Both the position numbers and the translations under genes were made by a program. Shown here piece after piece: positions 9,984 through 20,095 of a DNA stretch of 64,000 nt; within the stretch, counting starts at the first letter, position 1; the number at the start of each line of letters is the position of its first letter. Under the pieces are notes generated by a model. The model ran no database searches and was not told the origin of the DNA. It was given only the letters and a program-made list of their open reading frames with translations. Source of the stretch: JAHEGP01 sp963751595 (GTDB lineage: Bacteria > Pseudomonadota > Gammaproteobacteria > Pseudomonadales > JAHEGP01); assembly GCA_963751595.1 (NCBI GenBank), contig CAVVVC010000005.1, positions 95,821-159,820 on the forward strand, written 5' to 3'.

Positions 9984-9996
9984 CGAGGAAACCTGC

Positions 9997-10746
9997 ATGA
10001 AAGCAGAAGCCGCCAAAGTCCTGCTGATCACCGGCGCCGCGCACCGACTGGGCGCGGCCACCGCGCGTTACTTTCACCAGCGCGGCTTCCGGGTGGCCAT
10101 CCACTACCACCAGTCCGGCGCCAGCGCTCGGGCGCTGGCCACTGAACTGAACCAGCTTCGTGTTAATAGCGCCATAGCCCTGGGCGCGGCGCTCGGAGAC
10201 ATCGCGGCGCTGGCGGTCATGGCCCGGCAACTGCTGGATCACTGGGGACGCCTGGACGTACTGATCAACAACGCCTCCCGGTTTTATCCGACCCCGGTTG
10301 GCCAGGTCGACGAGACCCAGTGGAATGCGCTGATGGACAGCAACCTGAAGGGACCGTTCTTTCTCAGCCAGGCCTGCCTGGGGGCCCTGCAAGTACAGCA
10401 CGGCTGCATCATCAACCTGGTGGATATCCACGCCCAGCGCCCCCTCCCCGGTCACAGCATCTACTGTGCGGCAAAGGCCGGACTGGCCATGCTGACCCAG
10501 GCACTGGCCCTGGAAGCCGGCCCCGGGGTCAGGGTGAACGGCATTGCCCCGGGAGCGATTCTCTGGCCCGAGGGCGAATCCGCCCCCGGGACAAGCGCGA
10601 AACAGGACATCCTCGCGCGGATTCCCCTTGGCCGCTGCGGCGAGCCGGAGGATATCGCCCGCACCGCCTGGTTTCTCGCCACCGAGGCTCCCTATATCAA
10701 CGGCCAGATTATTGCGGTGGACGGCGGGCGTTCAGTGGTGGGCTGA
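9997..10746 (+). CDS. folM: Pteridine reductase-like short-chain dehydrogenase (FolM type)
   Basis: Short-chain dehydrogenase of 249 aa with the cofactor motif TGAAHRLGAATA and a following HYHQS, which replaces the usual acidic residue and suggests NADPH. It also has NNASRFYP and the catalytic pair YCAAK. This pattern is typical of bacterial pteridine reductases that reduce dihydromonapterin or dihydrofolate. The start at 9997 has GAGGAA at 9985-9990. A longer frame from 9913 lies inside cca and is rejected. It converges with folK and folB, which supports a pterin role, though a generic SDR cannot be excluded. Confidence 0.82.
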   Translation: MKAEAAKVLLITGAAHRLGAATARYFHQRGFRVAIHYHQSGASARALATELNQLRVNSAIALGAALGDIAALAVMARQLLDHWGRLDVLINNASRFYPTPVGQVDETQWNALMDSNLKGPFFLSQACLGALQVQHGCIINLVDIHAQRPLPGHSIYCAAKAGLAMLTQALALEAGPGVRVNGIAPGAILWPEGESAPGTSAKQDILARIPLGRCGEPEDIARTAWFLATEAPYINGQIIAVDGGRSVVG

Positions 10747-10767
10747 GGGGCAGAACGCGTCCTGCGC

Positions 10768-11289
10768 TCACGGCCCCGGAGCTCGACCCCCCGCCGCGGC
10801 GTCCAGCGCCACATCCACCTGCCACAGGGTGTCATCGTCGTCCGTCAGGCGCCGGGATATCTCGGCATAGCGCTCCCCTGTCACCGGATAGACCAGGTCG
10901 CCGGCAATGTCAGCCAGGGGCTTGATGACGAAACCGTAGCGTTCGATCTCATCCCGGGGCAGGGCCACCCCGTCCACAACGCCCACGGTATCGCCGTAGG
11001 TCAGGATATCGATGTCCAGGGTTCGCGAGGCAAATTTCTCAGTGTCCCGACGGCGGCCGTTACTCGCCTCGATTTCACGCAGCAAGGCGCTCAGGGTGCC
11101 CACCGGCAAATCGGTATCCAGCGCTACCACAAGATTGAGAAAGTTATCGCCCTTGAAGCCCACCGCCACACTCTCGTAGACCGGCGACATTGCCAGCTCG
11201 CCAAAATGGGCGCGCAACGCCGCTATTGCCTGCCGCAGGTGGCTCTGAGGCTCGATGTTGCTGCCGAGCGACAGGAATACCTGGGTCAT
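10768..11289 (-). CDS. folK: 2-amino-4-hydroxy-6-hydroxymethyldihydropteridine pyrophosphokinase (HPPK)
   Basis: Transfers pyrophosphate from ATP to 6-hydroxymethyl-dihydropterin in folate synthesis. The protein shows the HPPK opening FLSLGSNIEPQ, the pterin-binding segment SPVYESVAVG and the metal-binding signature RTLDIDILTYG. The start at 11289 (173 aa) is chosen because the product then opens at the family's conserved N-terminus and the ATG lies one base after the folB stop. An in-frame start at 11328 would overlap folB. It is the second gene of a folB-folK minus-strand pair, facing the pteridine reductase gene. Confidence 0.95.
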   Translation of the reverse strand: MTQVFLSLGSNIEPQSHLRQAIAALRAHFGELAMSPVYESVAVGFKGDNFLNLVVALDTDLPVGTLSALLREIEASNGRRRDTEKFASRTLDIDILTYGDTVGVVDGVALPRDEIERYGFVIKPLADIAGDLVYPVTGERYAEISRRLTDDDDTLWQVDVALDAAAGGRAPGP

Positions 11290-11290
11290 C

Positions 11291-11647
11291 TCATGCTTGC
11301 CCGGAGCGTTCGATGATAATGCCGACATCCCGCGAGCCCCGCACTGCCCCCGGCTTGCTCAGGCGCAGGCGCAGCCAGGGCACATCGAACTCGTCCAGCA
11401 CCAGAGCCGCGCAGCGCTCGGCCAGGGTTTCCACCAGCTGGAAATCACTACTGCCTATGAACTGTATCAGTCGCTTGGCGACGGCCTTGTAATTGAGGGT
11501 ATCCTCGATGCTGTCAGAACTGGCCGCGCGCCGAATATCGGTCGCCATTTCCAGGTCGATACTCACCGTTTGGCGAACCTCTCGCTCCCAGTCGTAGATG
11601 CCAATGACCGTATCGACGCGTAAATCCCGAATGTAAACCTTGTCCAT
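11291..11647 (-). CDS. folB: Dihydroneopterin aldolase
   Basis: Cleaves 7,8-dihydroneopterin to the 6-hydroxymethyl pterin that FolK then activates. The 118-aa product is full length and begins IRDLRVDTVIGIYDWERE, with the conserved Glu/Tyr region. It later has LNYKAVAKRL, where the active-site tyrosine context is conserved, and LVETLAERCA. It ends one base before the folK ATG, so translation is probably coupled. Located between tsaD and folK, as in pseudomonads, but the plsY gene often found here is absent. Confidence 0.95.
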   Translation of the reverse strand: MDKVYIRDLRVDTVIGIYDWEREVRQTVSIDLEMATDIRRAASSDSIEDTLNYKAVAKRLIQFIGSSDFQLVETLAERCAALVLDEFDVPWLRLRLSKPGAVRGSRDVGIIIERSGQA

Positions 11648-11747
11648 GCATACTCCAATGCTTGTGCTTTTTGGCTGCGACCCCGGGGCAAGTGGTTGGA
11701 GGGCTGCCCCGGTTGCTGGCAGCGCCCTGCCGCCAGGCGCTCAACAG

Positions 11748-12824
11748 TCATCGACTGCGCGCTGCGGCGACGCTCCCCACCGGGCCGATGCCGGTATCCA
11801 GTGGGTTCAGCTCTTCCAACGGCCACCGCCCCCTGACGGCTATCGTCAGGTCCTGCTGCTCACCCGCCAGCAAGCGCTGGCACCCGGCATAGGCGATCAT
11901 GGCACCGTTGTCGGTACAGAATTGCGGGCGGGCATAAAACACCCGACTGTCGAGCTGCTCACACATCGCCTCCAGCTTCCGGCGCAACTGCACGTTGGCA
12001 CTGACCCCGCCGGCAATCACCAGTTGATTGAGGCCGGTCTGCTGCAGCGCGCGGCGACATTTCAGCGCCAGGGTATCGACCACCGCCTCCTCGAAAGCGG
12101 CAGCGATATCGGCGCGGGTCTGGGGGTCAAGGGGAGCGCCATCCGGCGTTTCAGCGGCAATCGTATTCAGGGTGAAGGTTTTCAGTCCGCTGAAGCTGAA
12201 GTCCAGGCCCGGTCGGTTGGTCATGGGGCGGGGAAACTTGTAGCGTCCCGCATTACCCTGGCTTGCCAGGCGAGCCACATGGGGGCCGCCCGGGTAGGGC
12301 AGGCCGAGCATTTTTGCGGTTTTATCAAAGGCTTCACCCGCCGCATCGTCGAGGGATTCGCCCAGCAGCCGGTAGCGGCCTATTCCCTCGACCTCGACCA
12401 ACTGGGTATGGCCCCCCGAAACCAGCAGCGCCACCAGGGGAAACTTCGGGGGCTCGGCTTCCAGCATCGGCGCCAGCAGGTGCCCTTCCATGTGGTGCAC
12501 CGCCACCGCCGGCACCGACCAGGCATAAGCCAGGGAGCGAGCTATGGCCGCCCCTACCATCAGCGCCCCCACCAGGCCCGGCCCGGCGGTGTAGGCGACA
12601 CCGTCGATATCGGTGCCCTCGAGCCCGGCCATCTCCAGGGTTTGGGTGATCATCGGCAGGGTTTTGCGAATATGATCCCGCGACGCCAGTTCGGGAACCA
12701 CGCCCCCGTACTCAGCGTGCAGGGCCACCTGGCTGTAGAGGCGGTCTGCGAGCAGGCCACGTTCACTGTCGTAAATCGCCACGCCGGTTTCGTCGCAGGA
12801 TGTTTCAATACCCAGAATTCGCAT
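11748..12824 (-). CDS. tsaD: tRNA N6-threonylcarbamoyladenosine synthase subunit TsaD
   Basis: Catalytic subunit of the TsaBDE system that makes t6A37 in ANN-decoding tRNAs. The product opens MRILGIETSCDETG and contains the metal-binding HxxGH-type motif HHMEGHLLAP and the ASKH-fold nucleotide segment VSGGHTQLVEV. The later GGVSANVQLRR and DNGAMIAYAG are also conserved. The start at 12824 is chosen over 12857 because it begins exactly at the family N-terminus. At 358 aa it has a C-terminal tail about 15-20 residues longer than usual. It is divergent from rpsU, the classic arrangement. Confidence 0.96.
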   Translation of the reverse strand: MRILGIETSCDETGVAIYDSERGLLADRLYSQVALHAEYGGVVPELASRDHIRKTLPMITQTLEMAGLEGTDIDGVAYTAGPGLVGALMVGAAIARSLAYAWSVPAVAVHHMEGHLLAPMLEAEPPKFPLVALLVSGGHTQLVEVEGIGRYRLLGESLDDAAGEAFDKTAKMLGLPYPGGPHVARLASQGNAGRYKFPRPMTNRPGLDFSFSGLKTFTLNTIAAETPDGAPLDPQTRADIAAAFEEAVVDTLALKCRRALQQTGLNQLVIAGGVSANVQLRRKLEAMCEQLDSRVFYARPQFCTDNGAMIAYAGCQRLLAGEQQDLTIAVRGRWPLEELNPLDTGIGPVGSVAAARSR

Positions 12825-12891
12825 GTCTTTGCACTGCCTACCCTGCCGAACGCGCATTCTAAAGCATGGTGCCAGCAGCGAAAAGAGCGCT

Positions 12892-12920
12892 TTGCAATTT
12901 CTGATTCAGAAGTATATCAT
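12892..12920 (+). promoter_or_regulatory. Candidate sigma-70 promoter for rpsU-yqeY-dnaG
   Basis: TTGCAA at 12892-12897 and TATCAT at 12915-12920 are separated by 17 bases in the divergent tsaD/rpsU gap, about 75 bases upstream of the rpsU ATG. The spacing is ideal and both hexamers keep four consensus positions. No experimental support; inferred from pattern and position. Confidence 0.45.
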
Positions 12921-12996
12921 TCCGCCCCCTTAAACCAGCGTGATGCCTGCTGGTATTATCGAATCTGTGAATCAGCAATAGCGGAAAGACAACTAG

Positions 12997-13212
12997 ATGC
13001 CAGAAGTCAGAGTTAGAGAAAACGAGCCCTTCGATATCGCCCTGCGTCGCTTCAAACGCTCCTGCGAAAAAGCCGGCATTATGGCCGAAGTGCGGCGCCG
13101 TGAGTTTTACGAAAAGCCCACCACCGTGCGCAAGCGCAACAAGGCCGCAGCGGTGAAGCGTCACCTGAAGAAACTGCAGCGCGAAAATCGCCGGATGCAG
13201 CGTCTCTACTAA
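12997..13212 (+). CDS. rpsU: 30S ribosomal protein bS21
   Basis: Small basic ribosomal protein of 71 aa, standard length, starting PEVRVRENEPFDIALRRFKR and continuing CEKAGIMAEVRRREFYEKP, then a Lys/Arg-rich tail. S21 helps initiation complex formation near the 16S anti-Shine-Dalgarno region. GGAAAG lies upstream of the ATG. It heads the macromolecular-synthesis operon known from E. coli (rpsU-dnaG-rpoD), here with yqeY inserted as in pseudomonads. A strong hairpin follows the gene. Confidence 0.98.
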   Translation: MPEVRVRENEPFDIALRRFKRSCEKAGIMAEVRRREFYEKPTTVRKRNKAAAVKRHLKKLQRENRRMQRLY

Positions 13213-13238
13213 ACGTCGTCACCCGCCGTTCCGACTCC

Positions 13239-13267
13239 AGCTCTGGCGGTTTCCGCCAGGGCTTTTT
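13239..13267 (+). terminator. Intrinsic terminator/attenuator after rpsU
   Basis: An 11-bp stem (AGCTCTGGCGG, TTT loop, CCGCCAGGGCT with one G-U pair) is followed by a short T run, 26 bases after the rpsU stop and 22 bases before yqeY. The E. coli operon has a comparable internal terminator that lowers dnaG expression relative to rpsU, so this is probably an attenuator. Confidence 0.82.
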
Positions 13268-13288
13268 GCGCTATAGGCAGACCGGACC

Positions 13289-13741
13289 ATGACCCAGGAA
13301 AACTTGCAAGCAACCATCAAAGGCGCGATGAAAACCGCCCTCAAAGCCGGTGACAAACCCCGGCTGGGCGCGATTCGCCTGATGATGGCGGAAATGAAGC
13401 GCGTGGAGGTCGACGAGCGTATTGAGCTCGACGACAAGCGCGTGTTAGCCATACTCGACAAAATGCTCAAGCAGCGACGGGATTCCCTCAGCCAGTATCA
13501 GTCTGCGGGTCGCGACGACCTGGCCGACCAGGAAGCCTTCGAGATCGGTGTCATCGAGGCGTTCATGCCGGCCAAACTGGAGGCTGCGGAACTGGACGCC
13601 CTGGTACGCGGGGCAATTGCCGACAGCGGCGCCAGCTCGATGCAGGACATGGGCAAGGTCATGGCGCTGGTCAAACCCCAGGCCCAGGGCCGTGCCGACA
13701 TGGGCGCAGTCAGCAAGCTGGTCAAATCCCTGCTGCAATAG
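13289..13741 (+). CDS. yqeY: GatB/YqeY domain-containing protein
   Basis: Protein of 150 aa related to the tail domain of the GatB amidotransferase subunit (KAGDKPRLGAIRLMMAEMKR, then RDSLSQYQSAGRDDLADQE and a C-terminal MGKVMALVKPQAQGRADM). The tail domain binds tRNA in GatCAB, but the role of the free-standing protein is unknown. It sits between rpsU and dnaG, where it is conserved in many gammaproteobacteria, so it is probably transcribed by read-through of the rpsU attenuator. Confidence 0.93.
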   Translation: MTQENLQATIKGAMKTALKAGDKPRLGAIRLMMAEMKRVEVDERIELDDKRVLAILDKMLKQRRDSLSQYQSAGRDDLADQEAFEIGVIEAFMPAKLEAAELDALVRGAIADSGASSMQDMGKVMALVKPQAQGRADMGAVSKLVKSLLQ

Positions 13742-13831
13742 GTCCAGGCGCAGGCCAGCACGTTCGCCTTTGGTGGCGCCACCAAGCGGCCGGCATTCGC
13801 GCCGGCTTCCGCCCCTGATATGATTAAGCCC

Positions 13832-15667
13832 ATGCGCGGCAAAATCCCACAGTCTTTCATCGATGAACTCCTCAACCGGGTCGATATCGTTGAAGTCGTT
13901 GATACCCGGGTCGAGCTGAAGCGAACCGGGCGCAATTACAAGGGGCTTTGCCCTTTCCACAAGGAAAAAACGCCCTCCTTCTCGGTCAACGGCGACAAGC
14001 AGTTTTACTATTGCTTCGGTTGTGGCGCCGGGGGCAATGCCATCGGCTTCCTGATGGAGCACGACCGCCTCGAGTTTCCCGCTGCCGTCGAGCAACTCGC
14101 CCGCGGCGCCGGCCTCGAAGTCCCCCGGGAAGACGGCGGGCGCGATCAGCAGCGGCGAGAGCGCAGCGAGCCGATCTACAGGGTACTGCAGGAGTGCAGC
14201 GGCTGGTTCCAGCAACAATTGCGTCAACACAGCCAGGCCCACCGCGCCGTGGAATATCTCAAACGCCGGGGCCTCAGCGGCCAGATCGCCAGGCAATTCG
14301 CCATTGGCTATGCGCCGCCGGGCTGGGACAACCTGCTCAAGGCCCGGGCCGGGAGCGACCTGCAAAAACAACTGCTCAACGACGCCGGCATGCTGGTGGA
14401 GCGCGACAACAAGGGCTACTACGACCGTTTTCGCGACCGCATCATGTTTCCCATCCGCGATATTCGCGGCCGCGTTATCGCCTTCGGCGGGCGCGTGCTC
14501 GGCGACGACACGCCCAAGTATCTCAACTCGCCGGAAACACCGGTCTTCAATAAGGGCCGCGAGTTATACGGCCTCTACGAGGCGCGGCAGGCCAATCGCC
14601 AGCTGGCAAGGCTGGTCATTGTCGAAGGCTATATGGATGTGGTGGCACTGGCCCAGCACGGCATCGACTATGCCGCCGCGACCCTCGGTACCGCCGTCGG
14701 CAAGGCCCATCTTGAGCGCGTGTTTCGCCACACGCCCCGGGTGATCTTTTGCTTCGACGGCGACCCGGCGGGACGCAGCGCCGCCAGGCGGGCCCTGGAA
14801 GCCACCATGCCGCTGATGAGCGATGGCCGCCAGGCGAGCTTCCTCTTTCTCGAAGAGGGTGAAGACCCTGACAGCATGGTTCGCAAAATCGGTCGCGGGG
14901 CACTTGAGCAGCAATTCGACACCTGCCAGCCCATCGCCGACTTCCTGTTCGAGAGCCTTCGCGAGGGCATCGATCTTGGCAGGAGCGACGGTCGCAGCCG
15001 ATTCAGCAATCTGTGCCTGCCGCTGATCAGGCAGACCCCTGACGGCGTGTTCCGGGAATTACTGATGCAGGAACTGGCACGCCTGACCGGACTCGACAGC
15101 CAGACCCTGGCGGGGATTGCCCGGCGCAGGGAACCCCTGCCCGAAGAACCCCCGACGCCCGTCGCAGCGCCGGAGCCTGGCCCGCCACCGGAAGCCCGGC
15201 GCCCTGACTCCGCGGGCCCGGTGTCGCGCCGACCCCAGCGCCAGCTGGTTGAAAAGACACCCCTGCGGGCGGCACTGGCCACCCTGCTACTGTATCCCCG
15301 GCTCGCCCCACTGGCACCCGAGCCCGATGAATTGCGGGGGCTGGATTCCATCGAGGCCCAATTGCTGGTGGAAATGCTGGACTTACTGCGGCGCGAGCCA
15401 GACACACGCACCCACACCCTGGTGGGCTCCTGGCTCAACACCGATAAACACGACTTCGCCACGGCACTGCTGGGCTTCGAAGACCTGCTGGAAGATGAAA
15501 CCAAGGCCCGGGAAGAATTCACCGGGGCGTTCAAGCGCATTCGCCGTGACATCGAGCGCCGGGCGCTGGAAGAAGAATGGTTGGAGCTTTGCCAGTGTGA
15601 TTCGCTGTCGGTGGAGCAGAAACGGCGTTACAAGGAGGTGCTGGTCGCGCTGCAGGCGACCAATTAG
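13832..15667 (+). CDS. dnaG: DNA primase
   Basis: Synthesises RNA primers for replication. The N-terminal zinc-binding domain is visible (CPFHKEKTPSF, FYYCFGCGAGGNAIGF), followed by the TOPRIM catalytic core (VIVEGYMDVVAL, FDGDPAGRSAARRAL). A Pro-rich linker near residues 435-470 precedes the C-terminal DnaB-interacting domain. Length is 611 aa from ATG 13832, chosen because homologues begin a few residues before IPQSFIDELL. An in-frame ATG at 13820 is equally lacking a ribosome-binding site and cannot be excluded. It lies in the rpsU-dnaG-rpoD block. Confidence 0.97.
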   Translation: MRGKIPQSFIDELLNRVDIVEVVDTRVELKRTGRNYKGLCPFHKEKTPSFSVNGDKQFYYCFGCGAGGNAIGFLMEHDRLEFPAAVEQLARGAGLEVPREDGGRDQQRRERSEPIYRVLQECSGWFQQQLRQHSQAHRAVEYLKRRGLSGQIARQFAIGYAPPGWDNLLKARAGSDLQKQLLNDAGMLVERDNKGYYDRFRDRIMFPIRDIRGRVIAFGGRVLGDDTPKYLNSPETPVFNKGRELYGLYEARQANRQLARLVIVEGYMDVVALAQHGIDYAAATLGTAVGKAHLERVFRHTPRVIFCFDGDPAGRSAARRALEATMPLMSDGRQASFLFLEEGEDPDSMVRKIGRGALEQQFDTCQPIADFLFESLREGIDLGRSDGRSRFSNLCLPLIRQTPDGVFRELLMQELARLTGLDSQTLAGIARRREPLPEEPPTPVAAPEPGPPPEARRPDSAGPVSRRPQRQLVEKTPLRAALATLLLYPRLAPLAPEPDELRGLDSIEAQLLVEMLDLLRREPDTRTHTLVGSWLNTDKHDFATALLGFEDLLEDETKAREEFTGAFKRIRRDIERRALEEEWLELCQCDSLSVEQKRRYKEVLVALQATN

Positions 15668-15705
15668 CAGCCACAGCTGAGCGGCACCCTTTAAATATTT
15701 GCTTA

Positions 15706-15735
15706 TGGCAGCATATAGATGAAGTACGCTATACT
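15706..15735 (+). promoter_or_regulatory. Candidate rpoD promoter (strong -10, weak -35)
   Basis: TATACT at 15730-15735 is a near-consensus -10 about 95 bases before rpoD. The best -35 at 18 bp spacing, TGGCAG at 15706, is poor. The surrounding 15688-15740 stretch is AT-rich relative to its neighbours, fitting a separate promoter for rpoD as known from other bacteria. Inferred only. Confidence 0.35.
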
Positions 15736-15830
15736 ATCGGGCTGATTTTTTTCCACCGGACTGAGTGTTGCACCGCACTGCACTTTTTATCACTCTCATA
15801 CCACTCTTACCGCACTGAACAAGGGCCACC

Positions 15831-17639
<1,809 letters not shown>

Positions 17640-17657
17640 GCCTGGATCCGCTGCAAA

Positions 17658-17681
17658 GCGCCGACCTCGAGTCGGCGTTTT
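17658..17681 (+). terminator. Rho-independent terminator after rpoD
   Basis: A perfect 7-bp stem (CGCCGAC, loop CTCGA, GTCGGCG) at 17659-17677 is followed directly by TTTT and begins about 20 bases after the rpoD stop codon. It closes the rpsU-yqeY-dnaG-rpoD block and separates it from cysK. Confidence 0.9.
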
Positions 17682-17753
17682 CAGTTCTGGACATGGCAAT
17701 TATTTGCTAATAGGCTAGGCGGTCAGCTAACAATAATCAGGAATTTGTCGACC

Positions 17754-18719
17754 ATGCCCCTTTTCAACGACAACAGCGAATCTATCGGCAACACCCCGCT
17801 TATCAAACTCAATCGCATCAGCGATGGCAACATCTACGCCAAAATCGAGGGCCGCAACCCGGCCTACTCGGTCAAGTGCCGAATCGGCGCCAGTATGGTC
17901 TGGGCGGCGGAAAAAAGCGGTGAGCTCAAGCCCGGCATGGAAATACTGGAAGCCACCAGCGGCAACACCGGTATCGCCCTGGCCTTCGTCGCCGCGGCCC
18001 GCGGCTATCCGATCACCCTCACCATGCCCAGCACGATGAGCCTTGAACGGCGCAAGCTGTTAAAAGCGCTGGGCGCCAAGCTGGTACTCACGGAAGGCCC
18101 CAAGGGGATGCCAGGGGCACTCGCCAGGATGAACGAAATCGCCGCTAGCGACCCGGATAAATACTACCTGCCGCGACAATTCTCCAATCCCGCCAATCCA
18201 CAGATTCACGAGCAGACTACCGGGCCGGAAATCTGGCGCGATACCGAAGGCAACATTGATGTACTGGTCAGCGGCGTTGGTACCGGTGGCACCCTGACCG
18301 GGATCTGCCGCTATATCAAGGGCACCCAGGGCAAGGCGATCACCGCGGTTGCCGTTGAGCCCGACTCCACGACGGTAATCACCGCGGCCAAGGCCGGAGA
18401 GGAGCCCACCCATGGCCCGCACAAGATACAGGGTATCGGTGCCGGCTTCGTACCCGATAACCTGGATCTGGGCATGGTCGACCAGGTTGAGCGGGTCAGT
18501 AACGAAGACGCCATGGAGTGGACCCATCGCCTGATGCGAGAGGAAGGTATTCTCGCGGGTATTTCCTGCGGTGCGGCGATGGCTGTGGCCCATCGGGTGT
18601 CACAGCAGGAACAGCACAAGGGAAAGCACATCGTAGTGATCCTGCCGGATCTCACGGAACGGTACCTGTCCTCTGCGCTGTTCGAAGGCATGTGGGGCGA
18701 GTCGGAAACTGTGCAATAG
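17754..18719 (+). CDS. cysK: Cysteine synthase A (O-acetylserine sulfhydrylase)
   Basis: PLP enzyme making cysteine from O-acetylserine and sulfide. The 321-aa product closely follows CysK: GNTPLIKLNRI, the PLP-lysine context NPAYSVKCRIGA, the substrate loop EATSGNTGIALA and the phosphate-cradle GTGGTLTGICRYI, ending with GISCGAAMAVA. The start is ATG 17754, since CAGGAA at 17738-17743 is ten bases upstream. A TTG at 17745 is too close to that site. CysK rather than CysM is favoured by length and by the GPHKIQGIGAGF segment. Monocistronic by appearance. Confidence 0.94.
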   Translation: MPLFNDNSESIGNTPLIKLNRISDGNIYAKIEGRNPAYSVKCRIGASMVWAAEKSGELKPGMEILEATSGNTGIALAFVAAARGYPITLTMPSTMSLERRKLLKALGAKLVLTEGPKGMPGALARMNEIAASDPDKYYLPRQFSNPANPQIHEQTTGPEIWRDTEGNIDVLVSGVGTGGTLTGICRYIKGTQGKAITAVAVEPDSTTVITAAKAGEEPTHGPHKIQGIGAGFVPDNLDLGMVDQVERVSNEDAMEWTHRLMREEGILAGISCGAAMAVAHRVSQQEQHKGKHIVVILPDLTERYLSSALFEGMWGESETVQ

Positions 18720-18748
18720 TGCGCGGGAGTCCCCTCTTCTCCTGAGCT

Positions 18749-18784
18749 TGCAAACACTTTGCCACGCACTGCAAACGCTTTGCA
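18749..18784. promoter_or_regulatory. Pair of palindromic operator-like sites upstream of ackA
   Basis: Two copies of an interrupted palindrome, TGCAAACACTTTGC at 18749-18762 and TGCAAACGCTTTGCA at 18770-18784, both of form GCAAA-N3-TTTGC. Their centres are 21 bp apart, two helical turns, so dimers bound to both would lie on the same face of the DNA. They sit 80-115 bases upstream of ackA and after cysK. A repressor or activator controlling acetate metabolism is inferred; no specific regulator is recognised. Confidence 0.5.
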
Positions 18785-18863
18785 AAATCGATTCCGGCCA
18801 GTCGAGCGCCCGTCATTTCGGCCGGCGCCCTGGCCCACAGTTTAACCAAGCGAGTATGGGACC

Positions 18864-20018
18864 ATGGCCGATAGCCTGTTAGTTCTCAACGCTGGATCAT
18901 CCAGCATCAAGTTCGCCGTGTACCGGGTTGCGGGATCGGATCTGACCCTGAAAACCAAGGGGCAGATCGAGAATATCGGTGGCCAGGGACGCTTTCATGC
19001 CGGAGAATTGTCCCGGGAGATTCCCGCCGCTAATCATGCCGAAGCCCTCGCCCATCTGAAGAGTTGGCTGCAGGAACAGGACGACCTGGGCGAACTGCTC
19101 GGCGTTGGCCATCGGGTAACCCATGGCGGCGCCGACTTCAGCAAGCCGGTACTGATAGACGACCAGGTGCTGTCCCAACTGCGCGCACTCAACCCCCTCG
19201 CTCCCCTGCACCAACCCCATAACCTGAGCGGTATCGACGCCGTTCGCGCTGCCAATGACCTGCCCTCGGTCGCGTGTTTCGACACCGCCTTTCACGCCAC
19301 CCAGCCAGAGCTGGTAAAGCGCTTCGCCCTGCCCGAGAACCTCTACCAACAGGGCATCAGGCGTTACGGCTTCCACGGCCTGTCCTACGCCTACATCGCC
19401 CATTACCTGGCCCGTGAATTGCCCGAGGTACTCAGCGGCAAGGTACTGGTAGCGCATCTGGGCAACGGTGCCAGCCTCTGCGCCATGGTCAACGGCCGCT
19501 CGCTGGAAACGTCGATGGGCTTTTCCGCATTGGACGGCCTCTGCATGGGCACCCGCTGTGGACGCATCGACCCCGGGGTTTTGCTGTACCTGATGCAGTC
19601 CGAACAGATGGATGCTCAGGAACTCGAAGACCTGCTATACCGGCAAAGCGGCCTGCTGGGCCTGTCCGGCGTCAGCTCGGATATGCGCCAGCTGCTGAAA
19701 TCCCCCGAGCCCGGCGCTCGACTCGCCTTCGACTATTTTGTGCATCAACTGAATCGTGAGGTTGGTGCCCTGGCGGCTACGATGGGTGGTATCGATACCC
19801 TGGTGTTCACCGGCGGCATCGGCGAAAACCAGCGCCCGGTTCGCGCTGGCTTTGCCGAAAAAGCGCAATGGTTAGGCATCGAATTCGATAGTGCCGCCAA
19901 CGACAACAATGCGGCTGTGATTTCAGCGCCGGGCTCCAAAGTAGAACTGCGGGTGATTCCCACCGACGAGGAACTGATGATTGCGCACCAGACCCTGGCC
20001 ATACTGCAGGATCGCTAG
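18864..20018 (+). CDS. ackA: Acetate kinase
   Basis: Interconverts acetyl phosphate plus ADP with acetate plus ATP. The 384-aa protein carries the ASKHA phosphate-1 motif LVLNAGSSSIKFAVYR, the second signature GYRFHGLSY-like (RRYGFHGLSYAYIAHYL), LAHLGNGASLCA, and the late VFTGGIGENQ. Length is a little under the usual 400. It is followed 77 bases later by pta in the same direction, forming the Pta-AckA pathway for acetate overflow or assimilation. The two palindromes upstream are a plausible control region. Confidence 0.96.
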   Translation: MADSLLVLNAGSSSIKFAVYRVAGSDLTLKTKGQIENIGGQGRFHAGELSREIPAANHAEALAHLKSWLQEQDDLGELLGVGHRVTHGGADFSKPVLIDDQVLSQLRALNPLAPLHQPHNLSGIDAVRAANDLPSVACFDTAFHATQPELVKRFALPENLYQQGIRRYGFHGLSYAYIAHYLARELPEVLSGKVLVAHLGNGASLCAMVNGRSLETSMGFSALDGLCMGTRCGRIDPGVLLYLMQSEQMDAQELEDLLYRQSGLLGLSGVSSDMRQLLKSPEPGARLAFDYFVHQLNREVGALAATMGGIDTLVFTGGIGENQRPVRAGFAEKAQWLGIEFDSAANDNNAAVISAPGSKVELRVIPTDEELMIAHQTLAILQDR

Positions 20019-20095
20019 CCGAAGGAATCCCGCGACTGACGCCAGGGGAGCCTAACAGGCTGCTGCTGAAATCCACACTTTCCAGGTACGACACT

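Noticed and set aside
11640..13016. Plus-strand open frame (458 codons) opposite tsaD
   Set aside because: It is antisense to tsaD, whose motifs are all intact, and shows no domain signature.
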